Positions 33,001-45,398 of a stretch of DNA of 64,000 nucleotides are shown piece after piece; within the stretch, counting starts at the first letter, position 1; each line of letters opens with the position of its first letter. The position numbers and the translations under genes are program-made. The stretch is from Dysidea avara (taxonomy: Eukaryota; Porifera; Demospongiae; Dictyoceratida; Dysideidae), in the NCBI RefSeq assembly GCF_963678975.1, contig NC_089280.1:2307001-2371000 (forward strand), given 5' to 3'. Below the pieces are notes generated by a model that did not search any database, had not been told where the DNA came from, and worked only from the letters and a program-made list of their open reading frames with translations.

Positions 33001-36000
33001 GATCTAGCAAAGCGTCTCTTGTCATTATCTTGTAGCTGCTGCTGTCTTGAGTCTGTTCTCCTTCTCCTGTTGTCAGCTCCTCCTTCATGTAATGGCTTGT
33101 CCTCATCTTTGCTCTTACTACCTTTCTGTTGTTGGGTCTTGTCTACACCATCTGAAGGTTCATCTTTCCTAGATTCTTCCTTTCTTGTTCTAGGAGGTCT
33201 CCCTGTTGTGGCAGACTGCTGTGATCTCCTGGTTGTAGAGTCTTTCTTCTCTGTTGATGATGACATAGATTGTTGCTGCTGTCGTGATCTTCCTTGTGGT
33301 CCCCTACGCTGCTCAGGGTAGTATTCTCGTTGGTAATCATAACCGTACTCATAATCATGATAGTTGTAATAATCATAATTACCTCCATACCATTGGTAGT
33401 CATTGTAATATTCATCATTGTAATAACCCCAGTCATCATTACGATTTCTCCCTCGAGATGATCTTGCCTTGGCCCCTGTTGTTTCTTTTTGTCCACCGCT
33501 GACTGATGTGTTTGATTTTTTCTTTTGTTGTTTTGCCTCTCCAACAGATTTGTTGTGAGCCTCTTTTCCTGATTGTATGCTCTTCTCACCATCTTCTTGA
33601 GGGTGTGGTTCCTCTTGAGATGATGGCAAGTCCTTTATGTCCTTGTCTCTTTTAGGTCTCTCTCTCCTACTATCAACATGTCTTCCTTCAGAATGGTGCT
33701 GTTTCTGGTGTTTACCCTCAGGTTGTGATTGGCGTCTACCTTCAGAGTATTTCCCCTCGTGGTGTTTATTATCAAGATGTTTCCCTTCAGAATGGGATTG
33801 GTGCTTCCCCTCTGGATGAGACTGGTGTTTACTATCAAGGTGTTTCCCGTCAGAATGGGGATGACGTTTCCGCTCAGAATAGGAATGGTGTTTCCCCTCT
33901 GAATGGGACTGATTTTTCCCTTCAGACTGTTTTTCATCAGCTTGTGACAGGTGTTTCCCCTCAGTCTTATGTTGGTATTTACCTTCAGGATAGTGTTTTC
34001 CCTCAAAATGTCCAGGTTCTTTACGTCGTTGATATCGTCCCTCATAGGCATATTCCTGTTGTCTGGGTGGTCGACGTGATCCACCAGTTTTGTTCTCTGA
34101 GGTATAAACCTGTTCATCCTGACCTCTTGCTGCCGGTGGTTGGTACTGACGTACAGCAGGTCGATCCCTCTTAGTTGTTTTCCGTGAAGATGATGAGTCA
34201 TGTCTAGTTTTACCAGATGGCTGGTGTGGCTTCTGATCTGTTGCCTCCTTGTCTGTCTCATTGTTTGTAGGAGGTGCTGATGACTGTTGTTTACCTTTAG
34301 TTTGTTTGTCATCAGATTTCAATATCTTGATATCCCCACTAGGACTGTGTACCTGTTCATCTTGTACATTGTCACCTACTGAACTCCTCTTGGCTCGATC
34401 ACTAGCTGTCTGTTTGATGAGAGCATTAAATTTCTTAGCACTCTTGTCACCTTCAGGTTCATAAAGTGTTCGAGTAGATGTGATGTGTCCTCTATCAGCA
34501 GCTTTCCAAGCTGACACTCGCTGAGTTGGTAATTGTTTATCATTCATCACTTGTGTGTCACTGTCACTAGGCCTAGGGTGATAAGGGGGTTTCCCCATGC
34601 CGCCATGATGGAGTGCATCAGCTGGAAGCTGGTCATTATCATCTCTTGTTGCTGACTTCATATCTCTCATCATAACCTTAATAGGTTGTCTCCGAGCTGA
34701 TGGGTGTTGTTGTTGCTGTTCAATGTGAAATGAGACGTGCTTCTTGTCAGCAGCTGTAGCAGTGTTAGGTGGTTCAGTATCATTATGTTGTGCTACTTGA
34801 TCCAACAGTTCAATATCACCTGGGGCCTGTACAGCAGCTTGGCTACTAGTGGATAATGATGGTGTAATCATATGGTCTTCTCCCCAGGCTGCTTCTGGTG
34901 GGGGAATCCCCTTGGTGCCCCTCCTACCCTGTTGCCATGACACATCGGAAGGTGGGCGTTGTGCCATCCGCTCCTTCTCAACTGGTCGGGTAGCAACTAC
35001 AACCCTAGGAGCAGGAGGGTAATACCCATATCGTTGAGGTGGTATTCCATGATAGTAACGAGGATCTCCATGAGGTGGGCCATAAAAGTGTTTAGGAACT
35101 TGTTCAGGATGGTGGTGTGGCTGTTGTCTCAACTGCTGAGGTTCAGTAACAGGTAGAGCTTCCTAATAACAACACAGAAACATCAACAATTTAGCAAATA
35201 AATAATAACATACTGTTTTGATGTCCCCTGATTCTGAGCTTTCCTTTCTCTTAGTCTGACTTGGTTGATGGTTAGGTCTGTCCTCATCATCACTGGAATC
35301 ATCAAACACAACTTTCTTGCTGTAGTCCACTTCTTCGTGATATCCTGCCCACCCTCCCACATCATCATCTTCCTCTGGCAGCTCAAGGTTCTTGAGCTCT
35401 TCACTCTTTACTAGTTTGGACTGGCCCTCCTGGTAGGGATCCCTACAGTGATGGGTCATAATATCCAGTGTGTTACATGTACACGTACACTGCATTACCA
35501 GTTACTCTCTAAACATCACAATACGTCACACACAATACAATACAAATGACAACACTACACCGAGCTACTGACATACAACACTACACATACATGTTATGGC
35601 TGATGTTCACTCCAGGGGGTGGCTGTCCACGTGGTGGCATATATCCTGGCATGTAGTAATGACCAGCAGCATTAGGGGGTGGGCCTGGATGCTGCAACAA
35701 AACCTCATAACACAACAACCATTACAACAGTAATACTAGTACCTGTTGAGGAGGATATCCACGGAATGATGCAGCTCCTGGGTGACTGCCATATTGGTTG
35801 AACTCTGCTGGGGGTGGGGGAGGCATTCCTTAGAAGAGAAAATGATAGTAAATAGGTAAACACTAAAGATATTTTTAGTATCACAATAAATAGTCACCTG
35901 TACACCATCAAAAGGATGAAATCTGTAGCATTAACTATTGCACTATATACCAACACACAGACACATACAACACTTACCATGTCTAAAAGGGCCCATCCCA

Positions 36001-37459
36001 CGGGGCAGGTAAGGTGGTGCCATGTGTGGTGGCATAGAATAAGGAGGTCTCGGTCCTCTAGGGCCATATTGATAGGGAGGACCAGGTGGTGGGGGTGCTG
36101 GGCCCCCTACAATACATGGTTAATACACACAGGTGTACACCTCATAAACTGACCAGTGACATTCTCCACTTCGTTGTCATAGTGAATGATGTCCGAGTTG
36201 TCATGATTACCAGTCCTCTTAGTGTTGTTATGTGCCTCTCTCTCCTCCAGTGAAGGAAAATTCTTTTGGAAATGTTGACTAGGGGCAGGGTGGGATGGAC
36301 CTAGACATCAGTCAAATTATCAGTTTATCATACAATAAGTCACTGTGTACAGTAACTATTGTACTCCTGGTACATACACACAGTGAGGCTAGCTGTCAGA
36401 TACAACTATTACTACTACAGTAACTAATTATAACGTCACCATAAATGATATTTATAACCCTACAGCAATTTAGCTGGGGTAGGGAAGTCCATTAAGAAAC
36501 AATACTTTACTAGGGTTAGAATTCGGACTGTAAACTAACTAACTAGTTGACGGTTGTATAGTAGCATCTGACTCGCGTGCCTAAGGAAAATGGTGGACAC
36601 ATGGAGTAGCTTTTTATTCATTCTTGGTAAATTTTCTATGTAATTACAACCATAAGAAGTATATCACCCTATAAAACAGTAGTGTTCCACTGTATGACCT
36701 ACTATTCTCTTAACCTAGCATCATTCTCATCACCCTAATTGAGCAGGCAATGTATCCTTTATCAAATGTCAACATCCTTACTACCAGTAAATATGTTTCA
36801 TGTGGAGGTAAAAGATGACTGACATCCACAAATATGCTCAACACGTTAGAACTACATATTCTGTCACATGAACTGCACTCAACATGTTAGTTGAACCATA
36901 CAGACAAGGATTTGATGCATAACATGGCCACAAGTTGGAAGTGATTACTTACCTACACTGTTCACCTCTTTGGCCCAGATGGTCTCCTTCTTCACACTGG
37001 TATTATCCACAGGTGGTTGTTGGTTATTCGTTTGTTGTTGTGTATCTTGTTGAGGTACTGGCGGAGATGATGCTACATTAGTTAACTCCTTGTTGGTGTC
37101 CTGTTGCTCATCTTCCTTGCCTGCACCCCAGCCTCCCCCAGTTGGTACTAGGTTGACAGTGGGGTCATTGCCAGCATTCTCCTTTCTCAGGCTTGGCAGC
37201 TGAGCAGGGCCTGGCATCCGCTTGACTATTTTACCAAGGCTTTGGAAACCGCCTTTACTACCTAAATGTGCATTAAATAGAACAGATATCACCAATACAC
37301 CCTTACCGAGGCCACCATACAGGAATAACTGCTACTAGGTCACAATTATGATATGGTTAGCTTACCTGGGCCTTTAGACTCCGGCCTGACCCCTTTGTAT
37401 GTGGAATTGACGTTTAGCGAGGAGAACTTTTTCGCATCTTTTCGAGCGACATTAGCCAT
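30015..37459 (-). CDS. PRRC2: PRRC2 (BAT2-like) proline-rich coiled-coil protein
   Basis: Ten exons join in phase: 37459-37366, 37261-36953, 36300-36154, 36106-35978, 35828-35743, 35691-35591, 35442-35214, 35162-32097, 32043-31918 and 31727-30015, for 1999 residues. The start matches the BAT2_N domain: KFSSLNVNSTYKG, FQSLGKIVKRMPGPAQLPSL, GNDPTVNLVP, SQHFQKNFPSL. GGWAGYHEEVDYSKKV also matches the conserved EGWAG...EVDY block of the family. The long eighth exon is disordered. It has about ten imperfect Ser-Glu-Gly-Lys-His repeats (residues about 750-870), a Tyr/Asp/Asn-rich prion-like patch (about 938-983, DDWGYYNDEYYNDYQWYGG), a Lys/Glu-rich helix (KEKREMKEQEKYRQQEKQR) and an RG motif. PRRC2 proteins bind RNA and the translation initiation machinery and enter stress granules (family knowledge). 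Vertebrates have three copies; only one is seen here. Confidence 0.9.
33630..34010 (-). repeat. Coding tandem repeat in PRRC2 exon 8
   Basis: About ten imperfect units encode variations of SEGKHQSH / DGKHLDSK. The unit is roughly 30-36 bases. The result is a His/Lys/Ser-rich, strongly basic and disordered tract. Repeats of this kind change copy number easily, so it may be polymorphic. Confidence 0.75.
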
Positions 37460-37778
37460 TTCAGCAAGGCACTCATTAGTTAGGAGGAGGCACCCCGGGC
37501 CTTTAACAAGGAAGATAAAATACGAGACGTGACTTACCAACCATAGCTAACCCTAACAATATATCCAGACGAAATGAAGCGACCTGTACGGGTAATACAC
37601 AAGACGCCCTCTTTTCGACGAATTCTGATAACGAACAAGTAAATTTAAAGGATGAAAAATTTTCCAGTGGCGCGCAAAGTATCACCACGCGACCACCATT
37701 TTATTAAGTACACGTGACTTAGCCAATGGCGGTGGCGGTAAAGGTGTTAGTTACCAGCTGGGCCTCGTCTAGTTGATA
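37460..37778. promoter_or_regulatory. Divergent promoter region between PRRC2 and TSEN15
   Basis: Only about 320 bases separate the two start codons on opposite strands, so both 5' untranslated regions and promoters must lie here. No TATA box is obvious. This is inferred from gene layout only. Confidence 0.5.
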
Positions 37779-38753
37779 ATGGCGGGAGATAATGTACAAC
37801 TCCACGCCTCATTAGTGACTAGCCTCCATCTAAGTGAAGGTAAAGTATGGTGATAGTCGGTACGTTAATTCCAGTCATGGTTTAGTGAAGAAATGGAGTA
37901 ACGTGGAACTGAAGCATTGTAGTGAACTAAATATGACTTACCTGTGTGCCAGAGACCAGCAACAGGTGTGTATTCTAATATATTAACACAAATTCATGTA
38001 GTGTGCACTAACAGGAATTACGTTGTGTACTACCGTTGTCAGCGAGTCACGTGATCAGCATAGACATGTAGGTGACCACTCCAGGTTGCTTGCAAAAGCA
38101 GTTTGCACACGTAATTTTTTTAACGTGATCATGTGAATACTTACGTGCAGTATTTTGAATTAACTACCTCAATATGTCCTGGTGTTGTCTAATGATTTAA
38201 TAAGCAAATAATGTAGTTGTACTTTATAAAAAGCAGCTTGATACAGCTCATGTGTTTGAGTAATCATGTGCAAATTGTTTAATTGTATTCCAAGCAACCT
38301 GTATGATGTCTGCTAATTGACCAGTGTCAATACTGAGTATCAGTCAGACCACAGAGGAATAGCTCATGAAGTGTATTACACATGCAAGCACTAAACTATT
38401 AAAGCAACAAGCCACCTTGACAAAATTTATTTTAAAGGTCCAGGGATACATGCATATGGTATATATATATATATACATGGCCATCTGGAATGTCTTTGAT
38501 CCAAGGTCATTTTTACCAGGGAAGTTGTTAATTAAAACAGGTTATGTTGTTTATAGGTTGAGTGGTGGATTAGGCCAGTTGTGTGGAGACATCAAGAGGT
38601 AATAGCTATATTAACACCATAGTACATTATTGGTGTTGTAGTTTTATATTGGCTGTAGTGGATGATGATTCTACAATAGCTTATTACAACATATTCAAAG
38701 ATATTCACCCCCCAGACCTGCCAAACAGAGAAACACGAAACTACAAACAGTGA
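37779..38753 (+). CDS. TSEN15: tRNA-splicing endonuclease subunit Sen15-like
   Basis: Four small exons, 37779-37839, 37886-37965, 38525-38598 and 38642-38753, join in phase and give 108 residues. The C-terminus LAVVDDDSTIAYYNIFKDIHPPD matches the end of the Sen15 domain of human TSEN15 (LAIVESDSTIVYYKL...PDP, from memory). The front, SLVTSLHLSEGVKKW then ELNMTYLC, matches its N-terminal helix and first strand (VYLDLMESKSWHEV, ELQLICLV). Sen15 is a non-catalytic subunit of the nuclear endonuclease that removes tRNA introns. The human protein is longer (about 170 residues) because of an N-terminal extension missing here. Exons 1, 2 and 4 are secure; the start of exon 3 is the phase-compatible choice and less certain. 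Confidence 0.72.
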
Positions 38754-38947
38754 ACAATTTGATTGCAACTAAAATGTGATGCGCTGAGTTAGGAGATACA
38801 CTCCAATACAACTGAAGTTGTGTGTGTAACTGTATGTAGTGTGTGTTCATGTTACAATAGCATGGGGCATGACAACAGATTATAAAAAATTAATCATTTG
38901 CAAGGAATACCTAATTTTAAGTACAGCAAAAAAAATCATTACTAGAG

Positions 38948-41900
38948 CTATTGAAATTTTTGAGCGAGAGTGTAGCCAGAGCTACCATAGGCAGCAGCAG
39001 TTGATGGGAATGAGTAATTGCTGGCTCCTAGCGAAGGGGAATACCCTGGAAGTTGTGCAGCACCGTAACCATGGTGCAACTTTTGTTGTTCTTGATTAGC
39101 CACAAACTGAGCAATCAGAGCATCCTCCTGAGTGTGCTGGAGTAAAAAAAAAAGACTCAAAATGATCAAAGAACTCAACATTTTATTTGGTCACACATAA
39201 CATGTATAATGTTTCACAATGGTAATGATGACATGTGACCAAGGCTTTGATGTTAGCTTTGATGTTACAACATTTATCACATTAAGTGATAGTTCACAAT
39301 AATTAACATTTCTCAGTATCATACTCACATCATATCCATGTGACATCATAGGGTTGGGTGTGTCGTGTAGTGACATACGGGCCATCTCCTGGGTAATGTT
39401 ACCTGTAACATGATGAGCAGTTTGATATTTCACACACTAATTTTCATGTACCCTATAATTGCATTTTAAAATACTATTACTAGTAACCCACTGTGACACA
39501 CATGAGGACGTACCATGTGGTCTACTCCATTGTTGTTCATACACGTATCCACCAGGGGTGGGTGGTTGAGAACTCTGCTGACCAGTGTAGCGTAATTGAC
39601 CAGACCAGTTAGCTCCATAACCACCTCCTCCATACATTTGTTGTTCCCGAGAATACACTCCTCTGGGGAAATTCCCACCAAGACGATGTAAGTGAAGCTC
39701 CCTCTGATCCAAATCCTGTTCTCTCTTCCTCAGTCTTGCCTCCTGTATAGCTAGTTGTTGTTGAGCATGAGCTTGACTGCTCTTAGAGAGGTCAGGAAAT
39801 GATCTGGTCTTGTTGATAAAGCCAACATCAGGCTCTTCATCAGATATAGAACTCCTGTTTGATGTTGGCTGTTCATCCAAGGACAGAAAGTGTTCATTAG
39901 GTAGACTAGATGGCTTCTGGAAGAAGTCATCTTGTAGTTCACCCATCCCTCCTAGTTGGTCACCACCAGCCTGCTCCATCATTTGTTTAATATTCTCTCT
40001 TCTCATTCTCAGAGCTGACAAGCTGGTAGGAGCAGGAGGGGGTTGCTGGTATACCTGTAGAGGATTAGTGATAGCAACATTGTTCTCTATTAACTATACT
40101 ATATTGGGATAATAATATTTGTGATGATCTTGCATGGCTGAAATAATAGTTTACACAATTTTCAATTAGGCACTTATACAATTTAGTCATAGAAAACAAA
40201 ACCTGATAAGTGTCACAAACTTTAGGTTAGGAAACCTATTTTTTTAGAATTACTTGTCCAAAGAAACCATCCAAATCTCAACACTGATCAAGAAGTGAAC
40301 ACAGTAAGAGTATTCTTAGTTAACATGTTCAACTAGTGTAATAACTAGACAGTTGTACCATCACAACACTACCCACCTCAGCAGATCCTCCCAGTACTCC
40401 ACTAGGAGCATTATACATGGCAGGTCCCTTGAATGATCCAGTGAACATGTCAGGCTCTCCTCCCTTTGACCTGTATCCACCCATTGGATCATGAAACATT
40501 CCAGTGGTAGGTGGACTAGGCCTGGTAGGGGCAGTACGTTGTGATCCTCCTCGAGATATCAACTGTTCACCACTGTACTGGCCGAGGGGGCGGTCATAGT
40601 TGACAGGGAAGTTGGCGGGATCATTGTAAGATTGTGGTGGTAGCTGGTAGCTTTGTGTGACTGGCATAGATGACGTGATGGGCTGAGAAGGCTTGGTGTA
40701 TGGTTGCAGTGAAGTCTTGGGTTTATTATTAATGTCCAGTGATTTACCCTTGCCTCTACTCTGTTGACTGATTACCCTATACCTGTGTAATATGTCATGT
40801 CACCATTATCCCAATGTGTTGTGCGCATCGTCTCACCTGTCTAATTCGTCTTGAGAGTGAGCATAAGTGCAGTTGGTTCCTCGAGGACACCCTCCTGGTC
40901 GGGCCAGATCTCGACATAGACCAGTCTTGTATTTGTTCCCAAGAAGCTACAAATGATCACACAATACAGTAAATGTTAGTCTAACGGTCACAAATCTATT
41001 TACATAAATTATATTACTAGACCAGCAACCTTTACAGTTCTTTTCATAGTCCTGGCTTCACTATAATAATCATGTCTTGCTATGTAAGATTTCAGGCATG
41101 AATGCCTGAGGTTATGTGTGCACACTTGGTGGGCATTAAATAAGAGGTTGGTCATGCATCATCACTTATCTCATGACCTCAAAAAATTAAAAATGCAGAA
41201 GAAATAATATAATGCTGTAAGTGTTCCTAACCTAATCAGTCTGACAGCAACTTGTGCTGCAACCTTTGAGTTACCTAACTTAGCTGGACTTGACAACTTT
41301 GCACTACTCCACAGTCTGGTACCCACACCTCACTCAGGATAGTGGGGACGACATATGATGCTAACTCATCACTTGCAGTTTTCAAACGTCAATAGAGGTT
41401 GGTAAGTCAGTCATATTAGCATGCTCAAGTGTTTGTCCCATTTCCTGCAAGCAAGCATTTAGCCAAAGCCATTTTTAGACCCTCTGGACCAATCAACACA
41501 TCACATATATACTTGTATCAACAACAAGGTGATAGAATTGCTTTCCCCTGAAATTGTGAGATGTTTGGTGACACCTGACCAACCTACTCTGGCTCAACAC
41601 ACCACACTGATACACATTATTAGAGAAGGAACAACGTTGTTATGTATACTTCACCAAAAAGAGGTCACCTAGGGGACAACCCACACACAGTAGTCTTATG
41701 ACAAAAGGGATGCATGACTGTAATGAAAATGAAACTATTAGAATTATGACATAATGTTGAAATAACCCTTAATACTACACTGTCAACAAATGGGTAACAA
41801 CCTAATGGACCACAACCCAACACACCACTAATATAACAAACAACATTTACAGTGAAACCTGTATATCCTGTATATCAAGGACAACCTGTATATCAAGGAC

Positions 41901-44372
41901 AACCTGTATATCAAGGACAACCTGTATATCAAGGACAACTTGAGACCAACCAATAGTGTACTGATTATCAAGACCAATTATGTACTAAGGAAACACCACA
42001 GGGAGTATCCTCATTTTCTAGTGTCCAGATTAACAGGTTCCACTGTAGTAGACCCTACTCCCTCAGTATACTCTGGTCTAGTTGAACTATTACCCAAACT
42101 AAATACTTAACTAACAAGACACAACAATGTTTACAGATGTAACATGTCAACAAGTGATCATGAGTGGAGTAACCACATTATCAATATTGTACTGTCTTCA
42201 TTTTAGAACAAACAGAGTTAATAGGTAATAATTGACCTCCACATTAACAAGATCACTTTGTTAATATGCTACAACTGATAATGGCGTGGTACTACTACCT
42301 GCTGTGAACCACTGACCATCTCACTATTATTAGGTTTTTGTTTTTGCTAAACAAAGCAAGCACACATCACAGCGTTAAACACCCTTTATATACCCATCCC
42401 AGACCTGTGGAGTATACTAACTGATGATGACCTTGTAAAGAATGGCTTCAGCAGTTACAAGTACACTTCACAGGAATGATAGCAGCCATATAAACTACAC
42501 TTGTTAATGCTACTAATGGTTGCTAGGAAAACATCTTTGGATGTATGAAGCCGTTTTGAAGTGTCCAAGTTTAATTCCAGTTTAACAAGTAGCCAGCCTT
42601 ACAGTAAGCCACAGTTTCTACAACAGTGAGGTCATCTGCTGTTAAAAGCTACTGCAAAAATTAAATCTCTTCCTAATGTTTCATTATGACAGGAAGTTTA
42701 TATAAACATCTTTCATGTGACCTAAGCACATATCAATTATCTTACGGATCCAGTTACTAATGACCTAAGCACATTTAAATCCAGTATAACCAGTTGCCAA
42801 TAAAGCTAGTTTTCAAGTCCAGTTTGACTGCAAGCCATACTAACCCCAAACCACACATACAGGTATTATATCACTACCCACCTTCATGAATTCCACAAAT
42901 TTGCTCACTACTGAGATCAGAGCCTCTAGTGAGCCTGCACAAGCACTCAATGAGAACACTGCTCCTTTGTCTGTTGAATAAACATACATCAACCATATTC
43001 CAATAGTTTAAATCACTAATCACTCTTACCAGAACTATCCTTCTCAGAGTCTAGTTTCCTATTCAGCAATTCTTCTAGAGATGGAACCATCTCTGAGAGG
43101 CTATAAGGATCTTGTGCACGTTCCAGTGCTATCACCAGCTCATTCACACCACCAGAGGTACAGCCCATGGCTATCAACTACACACACACATCAACACTGG
43201 TATATTGTCTCACTGTCCCTTACCTTATCAATGATGGACTGCATGTGTGACTTGTGCTTCTGGTCACCATATAACAGAGATGACCACTGCTCTGGGCCTA
43301 TCCTTAGTCCAGCCTCCATTGCTATCTTAACAATCTGAGTGTCATGCTCCTTACGCAGAGCATCATGGTTACGATACTAAAAAGAATGATACTATATTGA
43401 TAGATGCAGTGTCACTAGGTTTAGAAAACATTTATAAAAAACACTTAGCCAATGTGACCTATTAGCTCATATTTTATAAAAACCACAAACCTACTATATT
43501 ATACTACCCACCTCTTCCTTTAACTGCATCAAAGAAGAATCCCCATCTCTCTTGTCCACCTATAACATCATGATACAATCACCACATCATATAAGTGTCA
43601 TACTCACATTAAAACAAGATGAACGGTACAATAGTTGTACCACATGGCCCACACTAGTACGAGATGCTTGAGGAAATTGCTTCTCAAGTTGTTCTACGAC
43701 GTACAGTACGATGTTCTTCCTGGACAATGCTTGTCCACTCTCCAACACTTTTTGTATATACTTGAGTGTCTCCTCTTGCATGACAGGACCCAGGAACTGG
43801 CAGCCACGACATCGGACAGCTGCCCATAATTGGTGAGAGAGTTGTTGTTGACCTTGGTGAATTATTAACAATTCAGTGATGGTACGTTCTGCTAGCGATC
43901 GTGCGGTGCGCATGATACGTGCCCTTCCCTCAATCTCCAGTAGTTGACTGTTAACTATTGTAACGAGTTTCTTCAACATCGGTCGAGTGAGGTAGGTCAC
44001 ATTTAGTGCTTGTGCTCCATTAACTAACAAGGGCTTTAGAAACATTGCTAAGTTGTCCATGAACTCCTTAACTTTGTAGAATTGCTGAAGATCATCATCC
44101 GTGTCCTCAAGGATCTTAATAATTGGAGCAGGAATCTCCAAACCATTTTGGTCCAACAGTTTCAAGATGGCATAGTTAATAGGGATGCCAGCGAGATCTG
44201 GTATCTGAACATTCTTGTCATGAGGGCACTGACGATTCTTCAGCTTGGAGAGACACTTCTTGCAGAACGTGTGGCCACAAACAAGGGTAAGTGGCACATT
44301 GTTGGAGGAGTTAAACTGCACCATGCAAATGTCGCACAAATGGAATTCTGACCACTGCTTCTGAATGGACAT
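38948..44372 (-). CDS. RC3H: Roquin-like RING/ROQ/CCCH mRNA-decay factor
   Basis: Ten exons join in phase: 44372-43608, 43559-43512, 43376-43224, 43177-43030, 42970-42882, 40946-40837, 40782-40377, 40054-39514, 39402-39329 and 39136-38948, for 840 residues. Domains in order: a RING finger (C13, C16 ... CGHTFCKKC ... CPHD); the HEPN/ROQ region with [35 protein letters not shown] and [19 protein letters not shown], near-identical to vertebrate Roquin; a C-x8-C-x5-C-x3-H zinc finger ([23 protein letters not shown]); then a Pro/Gln-rich tail with a helix ([16 protein letters not shown]). Roquin binds stem-loop decay elements in mRNA 3' ends and recruits deadenylases (family knowledge). It is shorter than human RC3H1 (about 1130 residues), mostly in the tail. 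A 1.9-kb intron separates the ROQ region from the zinc finger and holds a TA-flanked element. Confidence 0.93.
41850..42045. mobile_element. TA-flanked element with internal 18-base tandem repeat (pogo/Tigger-like)
   Basis: Ends CAGTGAAACCTGT and ACAGGTTCCACTG are inverted repeats, and a TA flanks each side (41848-41849 and 42046-42047). Such CAGTG(G)AACC termini with TA duplications occur in pogo/Tigger elements. Inside the left end, CCTGTATATCAAGGACAA is repeated about four times in tandem. It lies in an RC3H intron. Confidence 0.75.
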
Positions 44373-45398
44373 ACTCTCGCTTGTTTATAAGAAAACTGTA
44401 TAAATATGTAGTTGTGAAACTGACCAAATAAACTGATCAAATGTGTCAATAGCTCTTGTAGAATCGTCCACACATCAGAAGACGTGCTTGGTTGGCCTCT
44501 GGTGGTTAGTGTAGCTGGCCAATGTAGTAGTAAGTACGTCGGAAATGTTAACACTATGCGAGGTAGAGACCATGATACGTAGCGGTAGTGACCTTGTCTG
44601 CTGCCCTATAGCCGGCCTGGGGAAGACATTACACTATGTAAACAACCCGCCAATTTACACAATCAACACCGTTAGTAAGTTATCAACACTGTTCAGCGTT
44701 TATCACTTAACTTTTTTGGCGGTACAAAATTAACCACTATTTACGCAACACGTACACAATTACTCACAGAAATACATGAACGTTTTCCAGAACGAAAACA
44801 AACCAACTGTCTCAAGCAACACTACGGCTTAAGTTTAAAAGAACGTTGTTATCACGTGCGCAAATAGCACAGGACAATGACTCAACATGGAACTCACAAA
44901 CATATATATGCACAAATAAGTTGTTATACGCACTAACCGGCTGAAGTTTTATGGTCGCTGATACCTAAGATATTCTTGTACCTAACCTATTACCTACTAG
45001 ACTAATACTAAGCTACGTTAAATCTACGCTTGTAATTCCCTCTTCGTCCCAACACATCTTCAACACTTTGCCTCAATTCGAGGACTCCACATTTCTTCCT
45101 CCACGTTAGAACGCTAAGTGAAAAACACGACCTGATGAAATACAGGCTCGACTACCGGTTTTACAGGTTTTAAAAAAAAAAATTTTTTTTTTAGTACCCA
45201 GTATTGCACGAATTACTTTAGAATACAGGTGATTGTCGAAGGTACATAGTTTGTACAAAGTACATACGGGTGCAGTGAATGTGTAATGCATTATCTTAAC
45301 TGTAGCTATACTGGCTTTAAACTTAAATCCTCCTTGTTATGTAGTACTTTGACTTTACAGATTAGACATGTCCCCCTAGTAAGGTGAAGGAGCAAATA
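44373..45398. promoter_or_regulatory. Divergent intergenic region between RC3H and DPM2
   Basis: The two genes start on opposite strands about 1 kb apart, so both promoters probably lie here. I see no additional gene; ORFs at 44240-44554 and 44545-44733 have no recognisable domain. A poly-A/poly-T stretch lies near 45170-45192. Confidence 0.4.

Noticed and set aside
33143..34312. Minus-strand ORFs in other frames of PRRC2 exon 8, and plus-strand Leu/Cys-rich ORFs
   Set aside because: Low-complexity coding sequence leaves other frames open; the conserved PRRC2 blocks and the splice phases fix the real frame.
38366..38602. 78-codon plus-strand ORF
   Set aside because: Only its end (LLIKTGYVVYRLSGG...) is used, as TSEN15 exon 3; the front includes a TATATA run and intron sequence.
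41855..41940. Possible CRISPR-like repeat
   Set aside because: The 18-base units are directly adjacent without spacers and lie in an animal intron.
43587..43607. Extension of RC3H exon 1 by six codons (VSMTLI)
   Set aside because: It is intron read-through; splicing at FN|GTGAGT restores the conserved ROQ continuation [16 protein letters not shown].
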